64,000 nt of DNA from UBA1413 sp037447215. Lineage in GTDB: Bacteria; Bacteroidota; Bacteroidia; Bacteroidales; Prolixibacteraceae. Shown piece after piece: positions 44,506 through 53,535 of the stretch. Numbering within the stretch: position 1 is the stretch's first letter; every line of letters starts with the position of its first letter. The position numbers and the translations under genes are program-made. The stretch is taken from contig JBBIHB010000016.1 in assembly GCA_037447215.1 (NCBI GenBank), forward strand, positions 4,096 through 68,095. Direction: 5' to 3'. The notes beneath the pieces are model-generated. The model saw nothing but the letters and a program-made list of their open reading frames with translations. It ran no database searches and was not told the origin of the DNA.

Positions 44506-44548
44506 TACAGAGTTCACCAGGCTACCTCCAGTTTCCTGGTGACTCTGT
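44506..44548. terminator. Strong hairpin between convergent genes
   Basis: ACAGAGTTCACCAGG (44507-44521) pairs with CCTGGTGACTCTGT (44535-44548), giving 14 bp with one bulged base and a 13-nt loop. It lies between the HMA gene and the C69 peptidase gene. There is no T-run, so it may be a bidirectional end-protecting structure rather than an intrinsic terminator. Confidence 0.55.
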
Positions 44549-44609
44549 TAATATATTGTAATTTATCCAACTGTCTTCAGGCCAGATGATCTAAATGATC
44601 AAACCAATA

Positions 44610-46307
44610 TTAATTCCCTGTCTCGGGTTGGATTACCTTGAAATGATCGCCGGTACTGTTTACTATTGCCCTGTACCACCATTCCGGATAACCTGGGAAA
44701 TTTGGGGTATCGGGTAACCCATGTTCATTACGCTTGAATTTTCCGTCTTCCTCTTTCTTGATGTTTCCATCTATGTATTTGATGAGCAGATATTGTCCTA
44801 ACTCCTTCCAGCGTTTAGTCATATTGTTGGCTTCGTTAACCGAATATTCAGTCAGAAATTTTTTCGCTTCATCAGCCCCTTCGGCAGCAAGCAGGTCTTT
44901 AGCTGCCCTGTCGATATAAGGGATCAGGGAAATATATTTATCTTCGAGTTCGTACTGAACTTTCCTAACATCCTGAATCATATCGTTGTATCGCAGATAA
45001 GCAAAATTGGCCACAAAGTTAAATGCCCAGAATGCTGAGGTTTCGCTATAGGTAAGCAGATCGCCGTTACCCACTTTAAAACATTCAGGAATTTCGGTAA
45101 TTCCACAATACATGGGAACATAGCAAGTGCTGTATGTATCGTCAACCCCGAACCATAAAATACCCCCGATTGGATCGGGAATCCAGTTGCGGCTTTGTGT
45201 TACAAACGAAAACCCGGTTTGCTGGGTCGAAATTGCCCTCTCGTTGCAATAGGTTACATCGTCAACTTTCCAGGTAAGGCCCCTCCACCGGTAGGGAAGC
45301 TGATATGGCCCTGCGCCAATGTCCTGGGTCATGTCGAGAGGAGTTCCCTGATAATGATCGCGCATCATTTCCATTACATCCTTAACAGTTAGTTTTTTGT
45401 CGGGCTTAATCCAGAGGGGCATGCGGTTTACCGGGAAATTGTTTTCCCCGCCAAATTCAATTAGGCCTTTGGCATATTCTGTATATTTTTCCATTCCCGA
45501 TGCAACCTTGTTAAAGCCTGCCCACACACGGGCATCGCAAAAACGGGCGGCTCCGAAATCCATGGGTGCATACACATCCGAGAAACTGAAATCGGAATTC
45601 TTCCCGTTGAACCATTTCTTTTCACGTGCAAAAGAAATCACGTCTTTCGAATATAGACAGTTTCCCGGGTCGTTGAGCGGAAAGGTAGTTATGCGTGCCT
45701 GGTTGGCATGGCCACTGATGTAACCATCAGGAATTTTCAGTGCAACCCACACAGCGCCTTTTTCGCCTTCGCCTTTACCAATCATTTCCATTATCCATAC
45801 TTCGTTGGGATCGGCTATGGAAAATGATTCACCGGAACTGTAATAACCATATTTTTCGACCAGTGAGGCCATGACTTCTATGGCCTGGCGGGCTGTTTTT
45901 GCCCTTTGAAGGGTAACATAAATTAAGCTGCCATAGTCCATAATGGCGCCGCTTTGTTTGGCAAGTTCACTCCTTCCCCCGAAGGTGGTTTCGGCAATTG
46001 CAAGCTGAAACTCGTTCATATTGCCTATTACATTGTAAGTGATTGGCACCTGTTCAATTTTTCCGAGATGTTTTCCGGTGTCCCATTCATAAATATCGAG
46101 CATGGAACCAGCTGGCCATTTCGCTGCAGGCCAATGGTACAATTCACCGTAAAGGTTGTGCGAATCGGCAGCATAGGTAACCATGGTTGAGCCGTCGGCC
46201 GATGCTTCCCGGGTCACCAGAAAATTGGTACAAGCAATTGAATTTGATACATGGATCAGCAATAATATTGAGCTAAACGTTGCAATAAATAGATTTTTTC
46301 CTGTCAT
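44610..46307 (-). CDS. C69-family dipeptidase (PepD-type), secreted
   Basis: This 565-residue Ntn-hydrolase has a signal peptide ending at SNSIA; the next residue, the Cys of CTNFLVTREASADGSTMVTY, becomes the N-terminal nucleophile. MDYGSLIYVTLQRAKTARQA, SIADPNEVWIMEMIG and SGHANQARITTFP match the family. It is exported and probably cleaves dipeptides in the periplasm. It has a good minus-strand promoter (46341-46372). Confidence 0.9.
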   Translation of the reverse strand: MTGKNLFIATFSSILLLIHVSNSIACTNFLVTREASADGSTMVTYAADSHNLYGELYHWPAAKWPAGSMLDIYEWDTGKHLGKIEQVPITYNVIGNMNEFQLAIAETTFGGRSELAKQSGAIMDYGSLIYVTLQRAKTARQAIEVMASLVEKYGYYSSGESFSIADPNEVWIMEMIGKGEGEKGAVWVALKIPDGYISGHANQARITTFPLNDPGNCLYSKDVISFAREKKWFNGKNSDFSFSDVYAPMDFGAARFCDARVWAGFNKVASGMEKYTEYAKGLIEFGGENNFPVNRMPLWIKPDKKLTVKDVMEMMRDHYQGTPLDMTQDIGAGPYQLPYRWRGLTWKVDDVTYCNERAISTQQTGFSFVTQSRNWIPDPIGGILWFGVDDTYSTCYVPMYCGITEIPECFKVGNGDLLTYSETSAFWAFNFVANFAYLRYNDMIQDVRKVQYELEDKYISLIPYIDRAAKDLLAAEGADEAKKFLTEYSVNEANNMTKRWKELGQYLLIKYIDGNIKKEEDGKFKRNEHGLPDTPNFPGYPEWWYRAIVNSTGDHFKVIQPETGN

Positions 46308-46340
46308 TTTTATGGTGTTTTAAATTTATTCGTAAAAAAG

Positions 46341-46372
46341 CAAATATAACCTTTTCAAAATTTCTGATTCAA
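46341..46372 (-). promoter_or_regulatory. Promoter of the C69 peptidase gene
   Basis: On the minus strand: TTG (46372-46370), 21 bp, TATATTTG (46348-46341). This is a full match to the Bacteroidota promoter, with a leader of about 25-30 nt. Confidence 0.55.
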
Positions 46373-46406
46373 TCAGCTATGTTGATTTTCATCAGCTTTT
46401 TACCGA

Positions 46407-47480
46407 TCAGGGAAGATACAAAGCGCCGCAACAACTATCGCGGCTGGCTCCTGTAACCGATTTCAGACAGTTGGTTTTATTCGTAAACCTGAGATGCCCG
46501 ATAAAGGCAAAAATCAGTGCTTCCTTGAATTTTATGAGTTGATCTGATGGTTTATACAATTCAGCTCCGGTAAAGAATGAAAGTCTTTCAAGAATAAATA
46601 CGTTAAAGGCTCCACCACCCGTAATCAATACAATACTGTTTGGAACAATATACCTTGAAATTTGAAGTGCAATGTGTTCATAAAATGTGCGGAGATGGTT
46701 ATTGGTGCTGTCAGGAAATGTACGAAATAGTGGAAAAATATATTCATCTACCCATTCCCGGCCCAATGATCGGGGCAGGGGTGTATTATAGAAATCGAGA
46801 TTGTTCAGAGCATTTAGGAGCTCATGATTAATTATTCCGTTTCTTCCATGATCACCGTTTTTATCAAAATTATGCCCATGCTTTGACGCAAGATAATTCA
46901 ATACAATATTTGCCGGACAAATATCGCCTGCTTTTCGTTCTCCATTTTGATCGAATGAAAGGTTGGCAAAACCGCCCAGATTCAGGCAGAAGCTGTATTC
47001 CCCGAATAGAAGTTTATCGCCGATAGGTACTAATGGTGCGCCCTGGCCACTTAAAGCTATGTCGGTTGAGCGGAAATCAGTTACTGCCGGTAACCCGGTT
47101 TCAGCAGCAATATAAGCCCCATGCCCTATTTGCAGGGTACATCCTTTGCCAGGTAAGTGAAATACAGTGTGTCCATGGGATGCTACAAGCCCCCCAATAA
47201 TGCCATGTTTGCTTAAAAAACGTCTGACCTGTTGTCCAAGGTAAACCCCATATTGCCTGTCGAGCATTGTGAGTTCTTCCCCTGAAAGGGTGTGCGATTG
47301 ACGGAGTTTTTTATCCCACTCAGGGGAATAATCAATGGTTTCTGCAACAATAATTTCGTACTTCCAGCCCGAAAATGATTCCTGGAACAGACATGCTGCA
47401 ATATCAAGACCATCGAGCGAGGTTCCTGACATCATTCCTATTACCGGATAAAAATTTTTATTTCCAGAATGTTGCTTCAT
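46407..47480 (-). CDS. anmK: Anhydro-N-acetylmuramic acid kinase
   Basis: This protein of about 357 residues phosphorylates 1,6-anhydro-MurNAc to MurNAc-6-P in cell-wall recycling. It shows the ATP motif VIGMMSGTSLDGLDIA (about residues 10-25), DFRSTDIALSGQGAPLVP, LNLGGFANLSF and LITGGGAFN. The longer open frame upstream runs inside the M23 gene; the ATG at 47480 is preferred because it precedes the conserved N-terminus by only nine residues. It overlaps the M23 peptidase stop by 23 bp, which is likely translational coupling. Confidence 0.93.
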   Translation of the reverse strand: MKQHSGNKNFYPVIGMMSGTSLDGLDIAACLFQESFSGWKYEIIVAETIDYSPEWDKKLRQSHTLSGEELTMLDRQYGVYLGQQVRRFLSKHGIIGGLVASHGHTVFHLPGKGCTLQIGHGAYIAAETGLPAVTDFRSTDIALSGQGAPLVPIGDKLLFGEYSFCLNLGGFANLSFDQNGERKAGDICPANIVLNYLASKHGHNFDKNGDHGRNGIINHELLNALNNLDFYNTPLPRSLGREWVDEYIFPLFRTFPDSTNNHLRTFYEHIALQISRYIVPNSIVLITGGGAFNVFILERLSFFTGAELYKPSDQLIKFKEALIFAFIGHLRFTNKTNCLKSVTGASRDSCCGALYLP

Positions 47481-49170
47481 AGGTTGAAGTATTATCCACA
47501 TTGTCGGTAACAGAAAGTACAAGCGTATGTCTTTTCCCAGGTTCAACCCTATCGGGGTCAAATTCATAAGTAAGAAGTCGGTTTTTTGCGTCGTATTCAA
47601 ACAATGCCCATTCCCCATTAATTAATCCCTCGTACTGCTTAATTCCTGAAAGGTTATCGCGTATGGTAAATCTTATCTTTCCCGTTTCGGTTAAGGTATT
47701 TTTTACTTTTATACTTAGCGGCGTAATTTCTGGTGGTATGGTATCGGTCATAATTGCGAAATTGCCGAAATTTCGGATTTCTGTTTCAAACCAACCCTGA
47801 GTAATTTTTCCTCCAACGTAACTTCTTGCCCCATTCTGCCCAATTCTACCTATAAAAGATTTTTCATGAAGTTCGTGGGGAAGTTCTTCGGCGAGTATCT
47901 TTATTCTAACCGGAAAATGTATGGGTTCTGTTTCGCGGTGTACCCGGTGATCCTTCGAAAACATTCCCTGAGGTTTTTCCGAAACATCATATTGAAAATA
48001 AAAATCATCATAAAACGCCCCTTCAGGAGCATATATTTCAAAGAAAGGTGTTCGGAAAAGGTTATCATTATCATATGTAAAAAAACGGGTCCCTGTTTGC
48101 GGTTTCCGGCTGATGTCACGGTTAACTCCATTAATCTTAAAGTTGAGTACAGCTTTATTGCCTGCGATATCGCTCAATATTATTTCGATATTGTACAATT
48201 TTCCATCTTCAATATCAATAATCCCCCGGTTTATATCGGTGTAATAAATATTGAGCCTGTTGCCGGGAAGCCTCCATAGCCTGTGGATTCGTTGGCCGTT
48301 TACCGACATTTCGTAATCAATATGGCTGTTCATATACCGGGTATCGGCAAAAGGCATCCTGTCGAAACAGAATGCAAATACTTCCTGTCCGTTGACCTTT
48401 AACCGGGCATCGTAAATTCCACATATATTGTGGCTACCATCGTAAAAGTCGTTAGTCCTGACTGCAAAACCTATAGGTCCGAAAGCTACAATCGGAGTAT
48501 TCGGCGATAAAAAATACCGGTTAGCTGCTGATTGGGATAATGTAAATGTTCGCTTTGAGGTTGCTGAATTTACGTGGCTGTTATCGGCAATAGGGTAAGC
48601 TATCATGCTGAATATTCGGGGTGGGGTATTATCGGATACCGAAAAATTGAAAGCGAGTGGATTAAGCGCATCCTGTGTATGGCTGTCACGGATTTCGAAA
48701 TGCAAATGAGGGCCTGCCGAACTGCCACTATTTCCGCCAAAAGCAATTAATTCCTGTTTGCCTATTCTGAATAATTCTTTTTCGGGTGACAAATCAACCG
48801 AAAATGAACGTTTACTGTATTGTTCGTTTCTGACAAATTTTTCAATGTCATCCCTGAAACGGTCGAGGTGCGCATAAACCGAGCTAGTACCATTTGGGTG
48901 CTCAATATATAAAGCCTTCCCATATCCGGTTGGTGACACTACAATACGATATATAAAACCTTCGGCAGCTGAATAAATAGGAACTCCTATACGCTGCTCG
49001 GTTTTTATATCGATGCCTCCATGAAAATGATTTGGCCTTAATTCACAAAAGTTACCGCTCAGGAAAACCGGAATTTTTACAGGGTCAGCATAGAATTCAG
49101 ATTGTGCAAAAACTTCGGCTGCAACAAGAACAAAAAGGAGAATTAAAGTGTTTCTTCCGAAAATTGCCAT
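47458..49170 (-). CDS. Secreted M23 (LytM-type) peptidoglycan peptidase
   Basis: This protein of about 570 residues has a signal peptide (MAIFGRNTLILLFVLVAAEV, ending FAQ). The M23 domain (about 30-190) is intact: NHFHGGIDIKTEQRIGVPIY (HxxxD zinc ligands) and SAGPHLHFEIRD (HxH). About 350 residues of beta-rich, Ig-like sequence follow. The ATG at 49170 is used because the signal peptide starts there. It cleaves peptide cross-links; with anmK it forms a cell-wall turnover pair, and it diverges from the zap genes. Confidence 0.9.
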   Translation of the reverse strand: MAIFGRNTLILLFVLVAAEVFAQSEFYADPVKIPVFLSGNFCELRPNHFHGGIDIKTEQRIGVPIYSAAEGFIYRIVVSPTGYGKALYIEHPNGTSSVYAHLDRFRDDIEKFVRNEQYSKRSFSVDLSPEKELFRIGKQELIAFGGNSGSSAGPHLHFEIRDSHTQDALNPLAFNFSVSDNTPPRIFSMIAYPIADNSHVNSATSKRTFTLSQSAANRYFLSPNTPIVAFGPIGFAVRTNDFYDGSHNICGIYDARLKVNGQEVFAFCFDRMPFADTRYMNSHIDYEMSVNGQRIHRLWRLPGNRLNIYYTDINRGIIDIEDGKLYNIEIILSDIAGNKAVLNFKINGVNRDISRKPQTGTRFFTYDNDNLFRTPFFEIYAPEGAFYDDFYFQYDVSEKPQGMFSKDHRVHRETEPIHFPVRIKILAEELPHELHEKSFIGRIGQNGARSYVGGKITQGWFETEIRNFGNFAIMTDTIPPEITPLSIKVKNTLTETGKIRFTIRDNLSGIKQYEGLINGEWALFEYDAKNRLLTYEFDPDRVEPGKRHTLVLSVTDNVDNTSTYEATFWK

Positions 49171-49190
49171 AAAAATATGATTGAAAAGGG

Positions 49191-49198
49191 CAAATATA
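49191..49198 (-). promoter_or_regulatory. Candidate -7 element of the M23-anmK operon
   Basis: TATATTTG on the minus strand, leader about 14 nt. It is back to back with the zap promoter (49255-49262). Confidence 0.4.
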
Positions 49199-49254
49199 AT
49201 GGATAGGTTCCAATTTATTTTGCAAACCCGATCATTGTGGTAAACTAAAAATAT

Positions 49255-49262
49255 TAATTTTG
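49255..49262 (+). promoter_or_regulatory. Candidate -7 element of the zap cluster
   Basis: TAATTTTG matches TAnnTTTG; a TTG at 49235-49237 gives a short 17-bp spacing. Leader about 14 nt. Confidence 0.4.
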
Positions 49263-49281
49263 CTCGTGAAAAGCAGCAGAA

Positions 49282-49572
49282 ATGAGTGACGAAAGCCTTT
49301 TGCTTGTTAAAAGTCTGAAAGAAAAGATACATCGGTTGTTTGGTGAATTTGAAAAGGTTGAGCAGAGAAACATCGGCCAGGCGGAGGAAATTCCAGTTTT
49401 GCAAAACCGGATCAGACAATTAGAAGAGCAGTTGGCCCAAATTACCAATAAATATGAGAATCTGAAGCTTGCAAAAGGTTTTGAACCTGGCGGTGATAAC
49501 CGTGCAGTGCGGCAGAAGATCAACAGAGTAGTGCGGGAAATCGATAAGTGTGTGGCATTGCTAAATGAGTAG
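49282..49572 (+). CDS. Small coiled-coil protein, ZapB-like
   Basis: This 96-residue protein is almost entirely heptad-repeat coiled coil (LVKSLKEKIHRLFGEFEKVE, IPVLQNRIRQLEEQLAQITN) with a short C-terminal helix (RQKINRVVREIDKCVALLNE). It is encoded 9 bp before zapA, the position in Bacteroidota where a ZapB-like partner is often found. The role at the division septum is inferred. Confidence 0.8.
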   Translation: MSDESLLLVKSLKEKIHRLFGEFEKVEQRNIGQAEEIPVLQNRIRQLEEQLAQITNKYENLKLAKGFEPGGDNRAVRQKINRVVREIDKCVALLNE

Positions 49573-49581
49573 TGACAAACA

Positions 49582-49878
49582 ATGAGTGATACGCTTTCAA
49601 TAAATATAAAAATCGACAATAGGATTTATCCACTTGTTGTAAACCGGAAGGATGAAGCCCGGTACAGGAATGCTGCCAAAAAACTGAACGAGGTAGTAGC
49701 CACTTTTAAGGTAAACTACCCCGAAAAAGATATGCAGGACATTATGGCGATGTCGGCATTTCAGTTTGTTTACAGCACAATGGTATTGAAAGAAAATGCC
49801 GAACAGGTATCGCTTGTTGGAGAGATTAAGAATTTGAAAGATGATATTGATGACTTCCTGGCTGCCAGGAAAGTCTGA
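49582..49878 (+). CDS. zapA: Cell division protein ZapA
   Basis: This 98-residue protein stabilises FtsZ filaments. It shows the ZapA start SINIKIDNRIYPLVVNRKDE and KLNEVVATFKVNY, then a C-terminal coiled coil (LVGEIKNLKDDIDDFLAARK). The length and plan are normal. It is followed by a 112-bp gap with a structured terminator and then rny. Confidence 0.92.
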   Translation: MSDTLSINIKIDNRIYPLVVNRKDEARYRNAAKKLNEVVATFKVNYPEKDMQDIMAMSAFQFVYSTMVLKENAEQVSLVGEIKNLKDDIDDFLAARKV

Positions 49879-49904
49879 AATTCGAATAAACCATTTTATC
49901 GTAC

Positions 49905-49964
49905 CCGCATTTTAACAGGTTGGATGCAGAAAGCTCCAATGGTTAAAATTGCGGATTTTTTTTT
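49905..49964 (+). terminator. Long structured terminator between zapA and rny
   Basis: CCGCATTTTAAC (49905-49916) pairs with GTTAAAATTGCGG (49942-49954), with one bulged base; an inner stem TTGGA/TCCAA closes the loop, and T9 follows. It is a complete intrinsic terminator. It is too short for a full 6S RNA. Confidence 0.7.
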
Positions 49965-49990
49965 ATTAATGATTAAAAACTTTATTGACA

Positions 49991-51550
49991 ATGGTAGTAA
50001 ATGTAATAATAGGTGTAATTGTTGGTTTCCTCGGTGGAGGGGCCCTTTCCTGGGTTTTATGGGATAAGGCGCTCAAATCGAGGAAAAGGAAAATTGTCCG
50101 GGAGGCCGAAGCCGAAGGCGAGGTTATTAAAAAGGACAAAATGCTCCAGGCTAAGGAAAAGTTCCTTCAGCTAAAAGCAGAACATGAAAAACAAGTAAAT
50201 GAAAGGAACCAACGTGTTGTTGCCCTCGAAAATAAAATGAAGCAGCAACAGGCGACACTTCAACAACAGCGGAATGACCTGCAGCGCGACATCAAGAATT
50301 TTGAAAACGATAAGCATGAAGTTGAAATTATACGTGAGAATTTAACTGCTCAATTGGCTGTTGTTGAACAGAAGCATGAAGAACTGGATAAACTGCACCG
50401 GCAACAGGTCGAAAAGCTCGAAGTTATATCAGGTATGTCGGCCGAAGAGGCTAAAGCTCAAATGGTTGAATCGCTGAAAGAAGAAGCCAAAACGGACGCT
50501 ATGTCGTACATTAACGAGATAATGGAAGAGGCCAAACAAACAGCATCCAAAGAAGCCAAAAAGGTGGTTGTGAAAACCATTCAGCGTGTGGCTACCGAAA
50601 CGGCTATCGAAAATGCGGTTACTACTTTTCACATCGAGAGCGATGAAATCAAAGGCAGGATTATCGGGCGCGAAGGTCGGAATATCAGAGCGCTTGAAGC
50701 AGCCACAGGTGTTGAAATTATTGTTGATGATACCCCTGAAGCCATTGTATTGAGCGCATTTGACCCAGTACGTCGTGAAATTGCACGCCTTGCCCTTCAT
50801 CAACTGGTTACTGATGGACGTATTCACCCTGCACGCATCGAAGAAGTGGTGCAGAAAGTGAAAAAACAGGTTGAAGAGGAGGTCATTGAAACTGGAAAAC
50901 GTACAGCTATTGACCTGGGCGTGCATGGTTTGCACCCTGAACTGATCAGGTTGATTGGTAAAATGAAGTACCGCTCATCCTATGGACAGAACCTTTTACA
51001 ACACTCGCGCGAGGTAGCTAACCTATGCGCCATTATGGCATCGGAACTTGGGCTGAATCCCAAAAAGGCAAAGCGTGCCGGATTGTTGCACGACATTGGA
51101 AAGGTACCGGACGATGAACCAGAAATTCCACATGCTGTTTTAGGTATGAAACTGGCCGAAAAATACAAGGAGAAACCCGAGATATGCAATGCTATTGGTT
51201 CGCATCACGATGAGGTAGAAATGCAGACACTTCTTGCCCCGATTGTTCAGGTTTGCGATGCCATATCGGGAGCCCGTCCTGGCGCCCGCCGCGAGGTTGT
51301 GGAATCGTATATCAAACGTCTTAAAGACCTCGAAGACCTTGCGCTTTCTTATCCCGGTGTTATGAAAACCTATGCAATTCAGGCTGGTCGGGAACTAAGG
51401 GTTATTGTTGGCAGCGACAAACTGAATGACCAGGAGTCGGAACAGCTTTCGTACGACATTGCCAAACGTATTCAGGACGAAATGACTTATCCCGGGCAGA
51501 TTAAGATAACTGTTATCAGGGAAACCCGGGCAGTAAACTACGCAAAATAA
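49991..51550 (+). CDS. rny: Ribonuclease Y
   Basis: This protein of about 519 residues starts mRNA decay at the membrane. Layout: one N-terminal membrane helix (about 3-22), a long coiled coil (25-190), a KH domain (about 210-275, IKGRIIGREGRNIRALEAAT), and an HD domain (about 330-425, HSREVANLCAIMASELG, AGLLHDIGKVPDDEP). The start at 49991 (ATG) is preferred to a TTG six bases upstream. Its promoter must lie in or after the zapA terminator hairpin, or expression depends on read-through. Confidence 0.95.
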   Translation: MVVNVIIGVIVGFLGGGALSWVLWDKALKSRKRKIVREAEAEGEVIKKDKMLQAKEKFLQLKAEHEKQVNERNQRVVALENKMKQQQATLQQQRNDLQRDIKNFENDKHEVEIIRENLTAQLAVVEQKHEELDKLHRQQVEKLEVISGMSAEEAKAQMVESLKEEAKTDAMSYINEIMEEAKQTASKEAKKVVVKTIQRVATETAIENAVTTFHIESDEIKGRIIGREGRNIRALEAATGVEIIVDDTPEAIVLSAFDPVRREIARLALHQLVTDGRIHPARIEEVVQKVKKQVEEEVIETGKRTAIDLGVHGLHPELIRLIGKMKYRSSYGQNLLQHSREVANLCAIMASELGLNPKKAKRAGLLHDIGKVPDDEPEIPHAVLGMKLAEKYKEKPEICNAIGSHHDEVEMQTLLAPIVQVCDAISGARPGARREVVESYIKRLKDLEDLALSYPGVMKTYAIQAGRELRVIVGSDKLNDQESEQLSYDIAKRIQDEMTYPGQIKITVIRETRAVNYAK

Positions 51551-51572
51551 AAAATGAAATCAGATAAAAACG

Positions 51573-51603
51573 AACCGCTCTGATATACCGGGGCGGTTTT
51601 TTT
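51573..51603 (+). terminator. Rho-independent terminator of rny
   Basis: AACCGCTC (51573-51580), 10-nt loop, GGGCGGTT (51591-51598), then T-run to 51603. Its tail overlaps the last base pairs of the convergent SirB1-like gene. Confidence 0.8.
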
Positions 51604-52492
51604 ACTTATTTGCATTTAAAATAGATAACATTTGGTGAATGTCGGCGGTTTTATCGCTGAACCCGTTGAGTTCATATGATTTTTCGGTGACTTCAAGGAG
51701 CCGCGAAAGGAAACACCTTGGGCTACTTGCTTCAAAAAAACGTGTGATTGGTTCGAGGCCTGAGCGGCGCAATTGAAATTCAAGCTCACGCCTGCCGCTG
51801 ATTGACCCTTTATTGGAAGGATTAATATAAAACAAAACATCGGTATCCACACCGGCAGGGTGCACTTTGGCTGCAATGCGTTTATCCACGTAAGCCAATA
51901 GGGGATGCTTGGGTATGTCGATGAATTTTACGGGCAAATCGAGTCTGTTCGCAATAATAGTATAAAGCAGGCTTATGGAAATTGGGTTACCCAATCCGGT
52001 TTCAAGTACCTGATTTATAAAACAGTTTTTTGGCGCATAATAATTTTCATGGTCAACCGTAAACCCCGACTCATGAAAAAATATGTGGTTCAATACGGTT
52101 ATTTTTTCAAGCGATGTCAGTGAGTTGTTTAATTCAACCCATACTTTCTTTCTGATCTCTTCAATTTTCCGTTCGATCCAATGTGCATCCAGATCAGCGT
52201 AATGATATTTGCTGGCAAGTATGAAACCGTCGAGCAGATCGGGTTCCGATTGTTTCGACCACTTTCTGAAACTCTTATAATTTTCTTTGAACTTCAGCCG
52301 TTGAATAAGATATTCTATCCTTCCCTGGCAAAATTCATCGTACGAATTTTCCCATATTTTTTCCAATTCCGGGATAATCCTTGCCGTTTCTTTAAGCAAT
52401 TCCTTTTCAACAGCTTCGTAAACGCTTCTGTCCGGGTCGTCCATCAGGCTGATAAGGGCAGAAATGCGTTTTGATTTACCGGAATTTTTCAT
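51602..52492 (-). CDS. SirB1-like transglutaminase-fold protein
   Basis: This 296-residue protein has a helical N-terminus and a transglutaminase-like core (Transglut_core2/SirB1 family; about 120-240: INQVLETGLGNPISISLLYT, LLAYVDKRIAAKVHPAGVDT). The usual catalytic Cys is not obvious, so it may be a non-catalytic binder. Gap of 2 bp to the upstream nucleoside phosphorylase gene, so co-transcribed. Confidence 0.82.
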   Translation of the reverse strand: MKNSGKSKRISALISLMDDPDRSVYEAVEKELLKETARIIPELEKIWENSYDEFCQGRIEYLIQRLKFKENYKSFRKWSKQSEPDLLDGFILASKYHYADLDAHWIERKIEEIRKKVWVELNNSLTSLEKITVLNHIFFHESGFTVDHENYYAPKNCFINQVLETGLGNPISISLLYTIIANRLDLPVKFIDIPKHPLLAYVDKRIAAKVHPAGVDTDVLFYINPSNKGSISGRRELEFQLRRSGLEPITRFFEASSPRCFLSRLLEVTEKSYELNGFSDKTADIHQMLSILNANK

Positions 52493-52494
52493 GG

Positions 52495-53364
52495 TTACAA
52501 AGTAAGTTTATCTAAAACTGCTTTGATAAGTTTCTCCATTTCATGATAATAATTCTCACTGGTTTCTCGGGTTATACGGTTTGCTATGATCAGACAAACC
52601 GTTAACGCGTGGTGGCCAAGCATCCTCGATAATCCGTAAATAGCCGAACTCTCCATCTCATAATTGGTAATTTTCAGATCACCATACTTAAAATCTTCCA
52701 GTTTCTCGTTCAGGTCGGGGATGGCAAGCGGCAGCCTAAGCACCCGGCCTTGCGGGCCATAAAATCCGGGAGCGGAGATATTGACGCCATGAACAAAATT
52801 AAATCCACCGAATAATCTGAGAAGCTCATCCGACGCATCCACAACATAGGGAGTGGGTAAATCAGCGTCCCAGTTCATATAATTCCTAAAATTGGTTTCG
52901 AATGCCATATCGCAAGCATTTTCACGATGGGCATAAAAAGTAATCATTCCATCGAAACCGATTGATTTGCAGCTTACGAGCCAGGAATTAATATGGATGT
53001 CGGCTTGCAGGCTCCCGGATGTGCCAATCCGCACAAATCGCAGTGTGCGGTGACGCTCTTTAATTTTCCGGGTTTTAAGGTCAATATTGGCAAGGGCATC
53101 GAGTTCATTCACCACAATATCGATATTATCGGTGCCTATGCCGGTTGAAAGAACAGTAAGACGTTTCCCCTTGTAAGTACCGGTTGAGGTGACAAATTCG
53201 CGGTTACGGACTGTAAACTCGATTTTATCGAACATGCCCGAAATGGTTTCAACCCTTCCTGGATCGCCAACCAAAAGGATGGTATCCGAAATCTGCTCCG
53301 GTTTTAAATGAAGATGAAAGATGCTGCCATCCGGGTTTAGTATGAGTTCTGAATTTTTAATCAT
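52495..53364 (-). CDS. Nucleoside phosphorylase (uridine phosphorylase-like, PNP/UDP family)
   Basis: This protein of about 289 residues shows TILLVGDPGRVETISGMFDK, STGIGTDNIDIVVNELDALA, FVRIGTSGSLQADI and ITNYEMESSAIYGLSRMLGH, the phosphate, ribose and base-contact segments of the family. It splits nucleosides to base plus ribose-1-phosphate in the cytoplasm. The ATG at 53364 is preferred. It has a very good promoter (53388-53418). It complements the nucleoside theme of the 4713-20050 locus but is not linked to it. Confidence 0.88.
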   Translation of the reverse strand: MIKNSELILNPDGSIFHLHLKPEQISDTILLVGDPGRVETISGMFDKIEFTVRNREFVTSTGTYKGKRLTVLSTGIGTDNIDIVVNELDALANIDLKTRKIKERHRTLRFVRIGTSGSLQADIHINSWLVSCKSIGFDGMITFYAHRENACDMAFETNFRNYMNWDADLPTPYVVDASDELLRLFGGFNFVHGVNISAPGFYGPQGRVLRLPLAIPDLNEKLEDFKYGDLKITNYEMESSAIYGLSRMLGHHALTVCLIIANRITRETSENYYHEMEKLIKAVLDKLTL

Positions 53365-53387
53365 AGCAAATATTCTGATATGATGGC

Positions 53388-53418
53388 CAAAAATATTTAA
53401 AAAATATTTATCAGTCAA
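53388..53418 (-). promoter_or_regulatory. Promoter of the nucleoside phosphorylase operon
   Basis: On the minus strand: TTG (53418-53416), 20 bp, TATTTTTG (53395-53388); a full match with ideal spacing. Leader about 18 nt. Confidence 0.6.
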
Positions 53419-53502
53419 TTAGTTAGCTTGTATTTTATCAACAGTTAAGCGTAATTTATCTATAATCAATCGTTAATAACCAAATAAATTCTGAAATTCC
53501 CT

Positions 53503-53510
53503 TAATTTTG
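53503..53510 (+). promoter_or_regulatory. Candidate -7 element of the prohibitin gene
   Basis: TAATTTTG, 26 bp before the ATG at 53536. No good -33 is visible. Confidence 0.4.
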
Positions 53511-53535
53511 CATGAGAATTTAAAATTTTAGAATT

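Noticed and set aside
46407..47618. Longer AnmK open frame starting at 47618
   Set aside because: The added 46 residues lie inside the M23 gene and have no family similarity.
47458..49419. Longer M23 open frame starting at 49419
   Set aside because: The first 83 residues run through the divergent promoters and antisense of the ZapB-like gene; the signal peptide starts at 49170.
49879..49990. 6S RNA between zapA and rny
   Set aside because: In proteobacteria 6S RNA follows zapA, but only 112 bp are available and the hairpin is a plain terminator with T9.
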